DNA of 64,000 nucleotides, from contig NZ_BAAADJ010000019.1 in assembly GCF_039522365.1 (NCBI RefSeq), forward strand, positions 1 to 64,000, read 5' to 3'. This document shows positions 8,303-16,275 of this stretch, piece by piece. The notes under the pieces are model-generated. The model worked only from the letters and a program-made list of their open reading frames with translations. It was not told the DNA's origin and made no database searches. This DNA is from Bacillus carboniphilus. Lineage in GTDB: Bacteria; Bacillota; Bacilli; Bacillales; JC228. The number at the start of each line of letters is the position of its first letter. Positions within the stretch are counted from its first letter, which is position 1. Made by a program: the position numbers and the translations under genes.

Positions 8303-9166
8303 TTACTCCATCCAGCTATCCACTAGATCTCTGTTTTCATCAATCCACTGTTGTGCGCCTTCTACAGGGTCTCCAGTTTCATTGATGGTTGCCATTAAAG
8401 AACCAAGAGTGGCATCATCCATGCTCCAGTTTTGTAAGTACTCCCATACTTCTGGGTGATCTTTTTCAAAATCTGTACGAGTCATGAACATAATATCATC
8501 AGGCTCTCCATAAACACCTTTTGGATCCTCTAGATATTTTAGATCGTATTCTGCAAATGCCCAGTGTGGACTCCAAAGTGTTACAACAATTGGCTCTTGT
8601 TTTTGGTAAGCTTTATCAAGCTCAGTCATCATAGCTGGTTCTGAGGATGGAACTAAGTCTAATGTCCAGCTATACTCATCAACTGCATCTCCTGTGATTC
8701 CAACCAAGCTAGAACCTGCATCAATACCAACAATTCTGTTACCTAAATCATCTGCATAATCATTTAATTGGTCAAGACTGTTTAGGTCTTCCATGTATGT
8801 AGGAACAGCAAGTCCTAGTGCAGTACCTTCGTACCATACATCACCGAGAACGACATCTTCTTCATATTGTTCATATAACGGTGCATCCGTAAATGGTAGC
8901 CATACTTCTGGTGCTACATCTAAATCACCTTGTGCGATACCTGTCCAAACAGGACCTTTTTCTAGTTCTTTCAGTGTTACTTCATAGCCTTCTTCAGCTA
9001 ATAGAATTTTCCACATGTTAGATACGGCAATGTTCTCTGCCCAGTTGTTAATTCCGAAAGTTAGTTCAGTGGTATCTCCACCTTCACCATCACCTTCCGT
9101 GTTTCCGCATGCTGCTAGTACAAGTGACACAGCAAGCATAAGTGCAAGTACTATTTTTTTCTTCAT
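8303..9166 (-). CDS. opuAC: glycine betaine ABC transporter substrate-binding lipoprotein OpuAC
   Basis: The 287-residue protein is the compatible-solute receptor of an OpuA-type importer, anchored by lipid on the outer membrane face. The signal is MKKKIVLALMLAVSLVLAAC with lipobox LAAC. The mature part has the OpuAC fold with the tryptophans that cage quaternary amines (FGINNWAEN, GPVWTG, PEVWLPF, LWSPHWAF). I chose ATG 9166 because AGGAGGGG precedes it; the open frame extends to 9226. The usual OpuA order is AA-AB-AC in one operon, but here opuAC is transcribed away from opuAA-opuAB, so receptor and translocator have separate promoters in the 9167-9408 gap. A close homologue for proline betaine or carnitine cannot be excluded. 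Confidence 0.9.
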   Translation of the reverse strand: MKKKIVLALMLAVSLVLAACGNTEGDGEGGDTTELTFGINNWAENIAVSNMWKILLAEEGYEVTLKELEKGPVWTGIAQGDLDVAPEVWLPFTDAPLYEQYEEDVVLGDVWYEGTALGLAVPTYMEDLNSLDQLNDYADDLGNRIVGIDAGSSLVGITGDAVDEYSWTLDLVPSSEPAMMTELDKAYQKQEPIVVTLWSPHWAFAEYDLKYLEDPKGVYGEPDDIMFMTRTDFEKDHPEVWEYLQNWSMDDATLGSLMATINETGDPVEGAQQWIDENRDLVDSWME

Positions 9167-9408
9167 GTTACCCCTCCTAGAATATCTCACAATGGGCCTT
9201 TTCCCTCGTGACATAGAATTAAACATCTTTTTTAAAAAAAGTTTACAAAAATTACGAACGTAGTCCGAATTTACTATGTATGAAGCGGAAAATTAAATTT
9301 TTATTAAAAAAGTAGTTTGAAAGATTCGCAGAATGGGTAAATGGAACTTATGTGTGTTTTTTTCCATACATGAAGTATTAAATATAAAAGCAAGAATGAG
9401 GTGTAAGA

Positions 9409-10614
9409 ATGGAACCCGTACAAATAAAGGTAGAAGGTGTCACTAAAATATTTGGGAAAACACCTTCAAAAGCTATTGACCTTTTAGAACAGGGGAAAAC
9501 GAAAGATCAAATATTAGAACAAACTGGAATGACGGTTGGTGTGAACCAAGCTAGCTTTGAAGTGAAAAAAGGTGAAATCTTTGTCATTATGGGACTTTCC
9601 GGAAGTGGTAAATCCACTCTAGTTCGTCTCTTAAATCGCTTAATCGAACCATCAGCAGGGAAGGTATTGATTAACGGGGTAGACATAGTTGAAATGAAGC
9701 CAGCTCAACTTAGGGAAGTTCGTAGAAAAACAATGAGTATGGTGTTTCAACGATTTGCACTGTTTCCACATCGTTCGGTGTTAGAGAACGCAGCTTACGG
9801 CTTAGAGATACAGGGTGTGGAGAAGGAAGAAAGAGAGAAAAAGGCTCAAAGTGCTTTGGAGTTAGTTGGATTAAAAGGTTACGAAGAAAGTTATCCATCT
9901 GAACTTAGTGGCGGTATGCAGCAAAGGGTTGGTCTGGCTAGAGCGTTAGCCAATGATCCAGAAGTACTACTCATGGACGAAGCCTTTAGTGCATTAGATC
10001 CTTTGATTCGAAAAGATATGCAGGATGAATTACTTGAGTTGCAGGAAACCATGCACAAAACCATTATTTTCATTACACACGATTTAGATGAAGCGCTTCG
10101 GATAGGAGATCGGATTGCTCTAATGAAGGATGGTTCGATTGTTCAAATTGGTACTCCAGAGGAAATCATGATGAACCCTGCCAACGATTATGTGGAGCGG
10201 TTTGTCGAGGATGTCAATTTGTCAAAAGTCTTAACTGCTGAAGCAGTAATGATTAGACCTGAAACGGTTCAATTAGATCGTGGTCCGAGAGTGGCACTGA
10301 AGCTCATGAAAGACGCGGGTGTCTCTACTCTGTATGTAGTAGATAAGAAAAAGGTCTTTGTGGGAGTTGTAACTGCAGATTTGGTGAATCAGGCAATTAA
10401 GGAAGAAAAGACATTACAGGATATCTTAATCAACGAATTACCAACAGTCGAAACAACAACCATCATGGATGACATGTTTGAAAAAATGGCTTCTATTTCA
10501 TACCCTCTTCCAGTTGTAGATGAGACTCGAAAGCTTAAAGGGATTGTGAAAAGAGAAGGAGTCATTGAAGCACTAGCAGGTTACGAAAGAGGAGGGGAAT
10601 CCGACCATGTATAA
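9409..10614 (+). CDS. opuAA: glycine betaine ABC transporter ATPase OpuAA with CBS domains
   Basis: The 401-residue protein powers compatible-solute uptake during osmotic stress. It shows the long OpuA N-terminus, Walker A GLSGSGKST at 62-70, signature LSGGMQQR near 166-173, Walker B VLLMDEAF near 186-193, a switch histidine in ITHDLDEA, and two C-terminal CBS domains from about 280 to 395, which sense ionic strength in OpuA relatives. Its last 8 bp overlap opuAB, so the two are translated together. The binding protein opuAC is divergent. Ribosome binding site GAGGTG lies upstream of the ATG. Confidence 0.93.
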   Translation: MEPVQIKVEGVTKIFGKTPSKAIDLLEQGKTKDQILEQTGMTVGVNQASFEVKKGEIFVIMGLSGSGKSTLVRLLNRLIEPSAGKVLINGVDIVEMKPAQLREVRRKTMSMVFQRFALFPHRSVLENAAYGLEIQGVEKEEREKKAQSALELVGLKGYEESYPSELSGGMQQRVGLARALANDPEVLLMDEAFSALDPLIRKDMQDELLELQETMHKTIIFITHDLDEALRIGDRIALMKDGSIVQIGTPEEIMMNPANDYVERFVEDVNLSKVLTAEAVMIRPETVQLDRGPRVALKLMKDAGVSTLYVVDKKKVFVGVVTADLVNQAIKEEKTLQDILINELPTVETTTIMDDMFEKMASISYPLPVVDETRKLKGIVKREGVIEALAGYERGGESDHV

Positions 10615-11452
10615 TTTACCACTTCCAGAAATACCATTAGCAGATTGGGTGGATTCTTTTGTCGATAAAATTACAGATACCTTTGGAACCTTTTTTGAAG
10701 GGTTTGCTAATGTTATAGAGGTATTTTGGGATTTACTTGTTAAGGGATTGTTATTACCCCCGCCGATCATTGTTATTGCTTTATTTGCTTTAGTGGCTTT
10801 CTTAGTTAGTCGCAAAATTGGTTTTACTATTTTTACTTTTGTCGGACTGCTATTTATTTTAAGTCTTGGCTATTGGACTCATACGATGCAAACAGTCTCT
10901 TTAGTACTTTGTTCCGTATTATTGTCGTTGATTATAGGAATTCCTGTTGGGATATGGGCTTCTCAAAACAACAAAGTATCAAGCGTTATTACACCAATTC
11001 TTGATTTTATGCAGACCATGCCTGCCTTTGTCTATTTAATCCCTTCTATCATTTTCTTTGGGATTGGAGTTGTACCAGGAATCGTAGCATCTGTTATTTT
11101 CGCAATGCCACCAACGATTCGATTAACGAATTTAGGAATCAGACAAGTTCCAGAAGATTTAGTGGAAGCTTCCAATGCATTTGGATCCACCACAAGTCAA
11201 AAGCTGTTTAAGGTCCAATTACCACTTGCAACTCCTACTATTATGGCGGGAATTAACCAAAGTATCATGCTTTCCCTATCGATGGTTGTTATTGCATCGT
11301 TAGTTGGAGCGCCTGGACTGGGGACAGAAGTATTCCGTGCTGTAACGAGGATTGAAGTAGGAACTGGATTTGCTTCAGGTATTTGTATTGTTATATTAGC
11401 GATTATTTTAGACCGAATCACACAAAACTTAAAACCAAGCCAAAAAATTTAA
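10607..11452 (+). CDS. opuAB: glycine betaine ABC transporter permease OpuAB
   Basis: The 281-residue membrane protein has the ProW/OpuAB layout: an amphipathic N-terminus, then about six to seven helices, with the BPD_transp_1 coupling motif (VPEDLVEASNAFGSTTSQ) near 180-200 that contacts the ATPase. It overlaps opuAA by 8 bp, with AGGAGGGG just before its ATG. With opuAA and the divergent opuAC it forms a complete importer. A terminator follows immediately, so the unit contains two genes only. Confidence 0.93.
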   Translation: MYNLPLPEIPLADWVDSFVDKITDTFGTFFEGFANVIEVFWDLLVKGLLLPPPIIVIALFALVAFLVSRKIGFTIFTFVGLLFILSLGYWTHTMQTVSLVLCSVLLSLIIGIPVGIWASQNNKVSSVITPILDFMQTMPAFVYLIPSIIFFGIGVVPGIVASVIFAMPPTIRLTNLGIRQVPEDLVEASNAFGSTTSQKLFKVQLPLATPTIMAGINQSIMLSLSMVVIASLVGAPGLGTEVFRAVTRIEVGTGFASGICIVILAIILDRITQNLKPSQKI

Positions 11453-11476
11453 AAGACACTGCAGAGTGTCTTTTTT
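11452..11476 (+). terminator. terminator of opuAA-opuAB
   Basis: AAAGACACT and AGTGTCTTT form a 9-bp stem with a 4-base loop, then six T. Confidence 0.85.
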
Positions 11477-11529
11477 CTATTTCTGAAGAATTCGTGCTAA
11501 AATAACTCAGTACAGGAGGGTGAAAAATA

Positions 11530-12360
11530 TTGAGTAAAACATTACAAGGAACAACCAAATTACATAACGGAATTGAAATGCCTTATTTTGGTTTAGGTGT
11601 TTATAAGGTAGAAGAAGGCCATCAAGTGGAAGAAACCGTTCATGCGGCTTTAGACTTAGGCTATCGTGCTGTTGATACAGCGGCATTATATGAAAATGAA
11701 GAAGGCGTTGGAAAGGCAGTACGTGAACATAGTGTCCCTCGGGAAGATATTTTCGTCACAACGAAAGTATGGAACAGTGATCAAGGATATGATTCCACCT
11801 TACGTGCTTTTGAAGATAGCTATAATAAACTAGGACTAGACTATATAGATCTTTACCTCATTCACTGGCCTGTTGTAGCTAAATACAAGGATACTTGGAA
11901 GGCGCTAGAACGCTTATACTCTGAAGGAGTAGTAAAGGCAATTGGTGTTAGTAACTTCCAGCCTCATCACTTGGAAGATTTAATGAATACAGCCAATGAA
12001 AAACCCGTTGTTAACCAAGTGGAGTGCCATCCACTATTAACACAAGAAGAGGTTAAAGCGTATTGTCGCCAGCATGATATCAGAGTGGAGGCTTGGTCTC
12101 CAATTGCAAAAGGAACCGTGATGGACAACCCAGTACTTGTGGAGTTAGCCAAAAAATACGGAAAGTCACCAGCACAGGTAATCCTACGTTGGCACTTGCA
12201 AAATGACGTGATTGTCATTCCAAAATCAGTAACACCTTCACGCCTAAAAGAAAATGCTGATATTTTTGACTTCGAATTGTCTACTGAGGATTTAGAGAAA
12301 GTAAATCAATTAAACAAAAATCAACGTTTAGGTGCTGACCCAGATAACTTTGATTTTTAA
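11530..12360 (+). CDS. aldo/keto reductase, YvgN/YtbE-like
   Basis: The 276-residue protein is a cytosolic NADPH-dependent aldo/keto reductase that reduces aldehydes such as methylglyoxal in related Bacillus enzymes. The catalytic tetrad is visible: D49 (AVDTAALY), Y54, K79 (TTKVW) and H112 (LIHWP). Family signatures 2 and 3 appear as GVSNFQP and the IPKSVTPSRLKEN phosphate-binding loop. The start is TTG at 11530 with ACAGGAGGGTG upstream. It is a single gene between terminators. Assignment to YvgN rather than a paralogue is not certain. Confidence 0.9.
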   Translation: MSKTLQGTTKLHNGIEMPYFGLGVYKVEEGHQVEETVHAALDLGYRAVDTAALYENEEGVGKAVREHSVPREDIFVTTKVWNSDQGYDSTLRAFEDSYNKLGLDYIDLYLIHWPVVAKYKDTWKALERLYSEGVVKAIGVSNFQPHHLEDLMNTANEKPVVNQVECHPLLTQEEVKAYCRQHDIRVEAWSPIAKGTVMDNPVLVELAKKYGKSPAQVILRWHLQNDVIVIPKSVTPSRLKENADIFDFELSTEDLEKVNQLNKNQRLGADPDNFDF

Positions 12361-12366
12361 CTTTGT

Positions 12367-12390
12367 AACCCCACTTAGGTGGGGTTTTTT
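12367..12390 (+). terminator. terminator after the aldo/keto reductase gene
   Basis: AACCCCAC / GTGGGGTT, an 8-bp GC-rich stem with a TTAG loop and six T. Confidence 0.9.
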
Positions 12391-12454
12391 GCACTATAAA
12401 AAAGGATAAAATTTTAGCAGAGAAGTAATTCGACGTAGGGAAAATTTTTAGGTG

Positions 12455-12515
12455 TATAGTATAAGTGCAACTACGACTCTGTCTTCGCCTGAAGGCTCGC
12501 CAATCGGCGAGTTTT
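12455..12515 (+). other. possible short non-coding transcript or leader hairpins
   Basis: A TATAGT box (12455-12460) is followed by two small hairpins: CTTC-GCCT-GAAG (12484-12494 region), then CTCGCC / GGCGAG (12496-12511) with four T. No good -35 box is visible. It could be a short terminated RNA or the leader of wrbA, and the signal is weak. Confidence 0.25.
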
Positions 12516-12602
12516 CTTTAATGCATAAAAATTAGAGGGTGGGAAACATTTAGAAATGATTCTTTTTGCAAGAAGAACATAGTGGGAAAGGTGATTAGAA
12601 TT

Positions 12603-13217
12603 TTGACGAATGTAAAATTAGCTGTTATTTACTACAGTTCAACGGGTACAAACTATGAGCTCTCAAAATGGGCAGAAGCTGGTGCGAAGGATGCTGGGGC
12701 AGAGGTTAAGGTTTTGAAGGTTCCTGAACTTGCACCAGAAGCTGCGATTGCATCAAACCCTGCATGGAAGGCACATGTGGAAGCGACAAAGGATGTCCCA
12801 GAAGCCACGTCTGACGATATTGAATGGGCGGATGCCATCATCTTTAGTGTTCCTACACGATTTGGAAACGTCCCATCGCAACTGAAGCAATTTCTTGATA
12901 CACAAGGTGGATTGTGGGCTACTGGAAAAACCGTAAACAAAGTGGTCAGTGCCATGACGTCAGCCCAAAATCCTCACGGTGGACAAGAAGCCACTCTGCT
13001 TTCCCTGTACACATCCATGATGCACTGGGGTGCGATTATCGTACCACCAGGATATACGGATCAAATTTTATTTGGAGCAGGCGGTAATCCGTACGGTACA
13101 AGTGTAACACAAGGACAGGATGGAAAAATGGTTGAAGATGTAGAAGGTGCGGTTAAACACCAGGCGAAACGAACAGTTGAAGTGGCAAAGTGGGTTAAAA
13201 GTGGAATGAGTTCATGA
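12603..13217 (+). CDS. wrbA: NAD(P)H:quinone oxidoreductase WrbA (flavodoxin family)
   Basis: The 204-residue protein is an FMN-binding flavodoxin-like quinone reductase of the WrbA type, which lowers quinone stress by two-electron reduction. The FMN phosphate loop SSTGTNYEL follows the first strand, then come the WrbA signatures FSVPTRFGNVPSQLKQFLD and GGQEATLLS. The longest frame begins at GTG 12582, but homologues begin shortly before VKLAVIYYSS, which TTG 12603 provides with AAAGGTG upstream. It is monocistronic and followed by a terminator. Confidence 0.9.
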   Translation: MTNVKLAVIYYSSTGTNYELSKWAEAGAKDAGAEVKVLKVPELAPEAAIASNPAWKAHVEATKDVPEATSDDIEWADAIIFSVPTRFGNVPSQLKQFLDTQGGLWATGKTVNKVVSAMTSAQNPHGGQEATLLSLYTSMMHWGAIIVPPGYTDQILFGAGGNPYGTSVTQGQDGKMVEDVEGAVKHQAKRTVEVAKWVKSGMSS

Positions 13218-13222
13218 TAAAT

Positions 13223-13245
13223 GGGAGATGCGAATCTCCCTTTTT
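13223..13245 (+). terminator. terminator after wrbA
   Basis: GGGAGAT / ATCTCCC with a GCGA tetraloop and five T. Confidence 0.9.
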
Positions 13246-13269
13246 ATATTGGTATGGAGAGCCGCGGAA

Positions 13270-13660
13270 GCCAGCGGACAGACGATCCGCTATTTCATGA
13301 AAAAGCGGTAAAATAGGCTGGTTCGCGGACAGAGGTTCCGCTATTTGCTATTTTTTAAGTGAAAATAGGCTGAAAATGAACAAATAACGGAACCAGTGTC
13401 CGCTGAGGTGCGGAAAACCGGCATTTTTTCATAAATAACGGAACCACAGTCCGGATACTTTGGCAATCAATTTTTAACGGACACACGATCCGCTATTTCA
13501 TGAAAAAGAACCCAAATAGGCTGGTTCGCGGACAGAGGATCCGCTATTTGCCTAATTTCAAGATAAAATTGAACGAAAACCATCAAATAACGGAACGAGA
13601 GTCCGGTTCGACTTAAAAAACAGCCTTTTTTACCTCAATAACGGAACCACAGTCCGCGAA
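13270..13660. repeat. interspersed dyad array, family A, eight copies
   Basis: Eight copies of CGGA, seven variable bases, TCCG occur here, most of them next to TATTT (or ATAAA/AAATA on the other side). Orientations alternate in pairs, so larger inverted repeats also form. Read in one direction, the last spacer base is always G. The string AAAACCGGCATTTTT also recurs. The array fills the whole gap between wrbA and the pseudouridine synthase gene. Other loci are 26460-26700 and 30579-30905. Confidence 0.9.
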
Positions 13661-13687
13661 CAAACTACCAATGACTGCCAGCTAGTC

Positions 13688-14587
13688 TTATTTGATTAGG
13701 TCCATCATATTATCCAATAAAGGAGCTTTCACTCGTATCCTTTCCTCTGTTAAAGGATGTGTAAAGCTTAAATCAGTTGCATGAAGCACTGGTCGATAAA
13801 ATCCTCTAGAACCACCATAAAGTTCATCACCAACTAAAGGATGGCCCAATGCTTGAAGGTGGACTCGAATTTGATGAGTTCGACCTGTTTCTAGCTTACA
13901 TTGGACCAAAGAACGATTAACCCGTTTGTTGTACTCTAAAACTTCATAATGGGTAACCGCCGCTTGGCCAGATGGAGAAACCCTGCGTCGGGTTGGATGA
14001 TGTCGATCTCTCCCAATAGCTTTGTTAATAGTTCCCTTCTTTTGTTTGGGGCATCCATCTACAATTGCCCAGTATGTACGATGTACCTCTTTTCTAGTTA
14101 GTTGCTCATCTAATAGAGCACCTGCAAGTTCATGCTTCGAGAATAAAACGGCACCGGTTGTATCTTTGTCGAGCCGGTGAATATGCCGTATTCTACGTAG
14201 TTCCCCTGATGATAGACTATGAAAAGAGACCCCATTCAATAAAGTAATTTCATCTTCTTCTTCCGTTGGGTGGGTTTTCATACCCGCAGGTTTATTGGCA
14301 ACTAGACAATGGTCGTCTTCAAATAAAATGGGTATTTCAGCATATAATGGCTCAAGTGCAAAGGCTTGATCCTCTAGAAGCTTGATTTTTATCTGATCTG
14401 ATTTTTGAAGAGGAACATTCCAATTAGGTTCCTGCCCATTCACTAGGACATACCGTTCCATCCTCCATAGATGAACCATTTTTTTAGGAAGTGGCCACAC
14501 ACTTTTGAAAACTTCTTGTAATGTAAATCCCTCCCATTCCGATTTAATAGCAAACGAAATATAGGGACCTTGTCGGCTAACTTTCAT
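13688..14587 (-). CDS. RluA-family pseudouridine synthase (YhcT-like)
   Basis: The 299-residue protein isomerises uridine to pseudouridine in RNA. It has an N-terminal S4-like segment and the catalytic HRLDKDTTG motif with D140. Other RluA markers are ILFEDDHCLVANKPAGM and GRTHQIRVHLQALGHPLVGDELYG. AAGGAG precedes the ATG. It is divergent from the yhcU-like gene, the same neighbourhood as yhcT-yhcU in B. subtilis. Which RNA site it modifies cannot be deduced. Confidence 0.9.
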   Translation of the reverse strand: MKVSRQGPYISFAIKSEWEGFTLQEVFKSVWPLPKKMVHLWRMERYVLVNGQEPNWNVPLQKSDQIKIKLLEDQAFALEPLYAEIPILFEDDHCLVANKPAGMKTHPTEEEDEITLLNGVSFHSLSSGELRRIRHIHRLDKDTTGAVLFSKHELAGALLDEQLTRKEVHRTYWAIVDGCPKQKKGTINKAIGRDRHHPTRRRVSPSGQAAVTHYEVLEYNKRVNRSLVQCKLETGRTHQIRVHLQALGHPLVGDELYGGSRGFYRPVLHATDLSFTHPLTEERIRVKAPLLDNMMDLIK

Positions 14588-14671
14588 TTTAAAAAACTCC
14601 TTTATAGGAAAGGGCTGGTAACGTTTCCTCCCGTAATTTTAGATACCTTTAATTACCACCCTAAACATTAG

Positions 14672-14699
14672 TTGACCTATGTTATGCTAGAGTCATATT
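14672..14699 (+). promoter_or_regulatory. probable promoter of the yhcU-like gene
   Basis: TTGACC (14672-14677), a 16-bp spacer and CATATT (14694-14699), 40 bp before the GTG start. The -35 box is good and the -10 box moderate. Confidence 0.4.
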
Positions 14700-14739
14700 A
14701 CGTTCAGATTACAGATTCATGACAAAGGTGGGTTGAAGA

Positions 14740-15144
14740 GTGAAGATTGTATATGCTTCAACAAAGGAGCAAGAGGAAAAGATAGAAGAATTGGTCGAGC
14801 AGATTTACTCCGAAATTTTCCCTCAGTATTTCCTTGATGAAGAAATTAAGAATTTTGAAGGATTGAATGTCTTACATATGACGAAGTCAAACACAGAATA
14901 TGTCGGGACGCTAAAAGAAGCTTTTAAAGTAATCTCAAGCTTACAAACTATTATATCCATTTTAGAAGTGCAAAATCGAGTCGATGTTGACGAAAAATAT
15001 CAGGATATTTTCGATGAGAATGTCCGCATTTTACAAAACTATGGCCTTATTTTCCCTTTTACTTTTCATCATTTCCAAACAACAAAGACGAGCGAGAATG
15101 ACTTCAGTACGTATGTGAAACCGGCAAATGAATTGCTAATCTAA
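14740..15144 (+). CDS. yhcU: YhcU-like protein of unknown function (DUF5365)
   Basis: A 134-residue soluble protein with no signal peptide or membrane helix. The N-terminal KIVYASTKEQEEKI, the QYFLDEEI segment and the ISSLQTIIS helix are what I recognise from the small Bacillus YhcU family. Its position next to the RluA-type gene matches yhcT-yhcU of B. subtilis. No catalytic motif is visible. The start is GTG at 14740 with GGTGGG upstream. It is monocistronic and ends at a bidirectional terminator. Confidence 0.75.
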   Translation: MKIVYASTKEQEEKIEELVEQIYSEIFPQYFLDEEIKNFEGLNVLHMTKSNTEYVGTLKEAFKVISSLQTIISILEVQNRVDVDEKYQDIFDENVRILQNYGLIFPFTFHHFQTTKTSENDFSTYVKPANELLI

Positions 15145-15145
15145 G

Positions 15146-15184
15146 AAAAACGTGCCTGCATTTTAAATGTAGGCACGTTTTTTT
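15146..15184. terminator. bidirectional terminator
   Basis: AAACGTGCCT and AGGCACGTTT form a 10-bp stem, extended by GCA/TGT, with A and T runs on the two sides. It serves both the yhcU-like gene and the convergent thioredoxin gene. Confidence 0.9.
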
Positions 15185-15189
15185 ATTTA

Positions 15190-15696
15190 TTAACTATTTT
15201 TATTTTCTTCATACCAAGCTTGAAACTCTTCTCGATCTAACTCAAACCATTTTTCATAAATCTCTTTATCGAACAGACCCGTAATACGTTGGTATTCTTG
15301 CCCGTCTTTGAATTTAATAATGGTAGGTGTTGCTTCTAGTCCGTATTTTGGCCAAGCTTGTTCAAACTCAAGTACATTGTACTTAACCATTTCAACCCCT
15401 AAGTCTTCTGCTAGTGGGGAAACAATAGGTGTAGCTTCCTTACAGTAGCCACATTCAGGGCTAAAAAAGTAAACTGTTACATCTTCACCATTAGCCAATT
15501 TTTCCTCAAGCTCTTCTGGTAGAATGATATTTGTCGTATATAAAGGATCATCAAATTGATCAATGGTTGATTGTTTTAACTCGTCGGTTCCATACGGGTT
15601 ATTTTTCATTTTTGCAGCATTCTGCATGTTATTCAGTACAATCATTCCTCCAAATAGAAGGACAATGACCGCTAAAAAGATCACAACTTTTTTCAA
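15190..15696 (-). CDS. membrane-anchored thioredoxin-like protein
   Basis: The 168-residue protein has one N-terminal membrane anchor (VVIFLAVIVLLFGGMIV) and an extracytoplasmic thioredoxin fold with active site C82-G-Y-C85 (SPECGYCKEATP) and the cis-proline loop EATPTIIKF. The gene directly follows bdbC (the ATG lies 2 bp after its stop on the minus strand). This suggests that BdbC oxidises it and that it introduces disulfides into exported proteins, as in BdbB/BdbC-type pairs. A reducing role like ResA or StoA is possible and cannot be excluded from sequence. Confidence 0.85.
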   Translation of the reverse strand: MKKVVIFLAVIVLLFGGMIVLNNMQNAAKMKNNPYGTDELKQSTIDQFDDPLYTTNIILPEELEEKLANGEDVTVYFFSPECGYCKEATPIVSPLAEDLGVEMVKYNVLEFEQAWPKYGLEATPTIIKFKDGQEYQRITGLFDKEIYEKWFELDREEFQAWYEENKNS

Positions 15697-15697
15697 G

Positions 15698-16120
15698 TTA
15701 TTTCACTCTCCTCTTCCAAGTTAAAAAGCTAAAAATACTGATTAAAATAAAGGCTATAAGTGCTAGGAAAGGAATGGTTACGAAACCAAAGTAATTAATA
15801 TACTCCCCTGTACACGGTACTCTCCCACACGATACAGAATTTTCTCCTAGGAAGTCTATTTTCTGGATGGAGTAATGATATAAGGAGATAATAGCTCCGA
15901 TGGTAGAAAGAATAAATGTATAAAAACTAATAGCGAAATCTTTCTTTACTACACCTATACCTAATATAACCGTTAGTGGATACATGAGAATTCGTTGATA
16001 CCAGCATAATTCACACGGTTCATACATTCGAACCTCAGAAAAATACAAACTACCAAACATAGCGATAATGGATGTCGCCCATGCTATGAATAAAAAAGTC
16101 TCCCTTTGATCTTTTTTCAT
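15698..16120 (-). CDS. bdbC: disulfide bond formation protein BdbC (DsbB family)
   Basis: The 140-residue protein has four membrane helices and two redox cysteine pairs: C36-E-L-C39 after helix 1 and C98/C103 in the loop before the last helix. DsbB-type proteins pass electrons from a thiol-disulfide partner to quinone. The partner here is probably the co-transcribed thioredoxin-like protein just downstream. The frame extends four codons further to a GTG (16132), but the GAAGGTGAGG ribosome binding site fits ATG 16120. Confidence 0.92.
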   Translation of the reverse strand: MKKDQRETFLFIAWATSIIAMFGSLYFSEVRMYEPCELCWYQRILMYPLTVILGIGVVKKDFAISFYTFILSTIGAIISLYHYSIQKIDFLGENSVSCGRVPCTGEYINYFGFVTIPFLALIAFILISIFSFLTWKRRVK

Positions 16121-16275
16121 AGAGCACCTCACCTTCTACTTACTAAATTATAGTATGTAATAAAAAAAATTGTAAGTATAGAGTATGACAGGATTTTGAC
16201 ATCTCACAATAATAGACGTGAACCAAGAAAAAAAGTAAGCTAATATTGAGTTCAAAAAGAAAGTAGGGTTTTTGT

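Noticed and set aside
12582-12602. Longer wrbA start at GTG 12582
   Set aside because: Homologous proteins begin near VKLAVIYYSS, and the AAAGGTG site fits TTG 12603.
16196-16224. Promoter for malL at TTGACA 16196
   Set aside because: The -35 box is good, but no acceptable -10 box lies 16-19 bp downstream.
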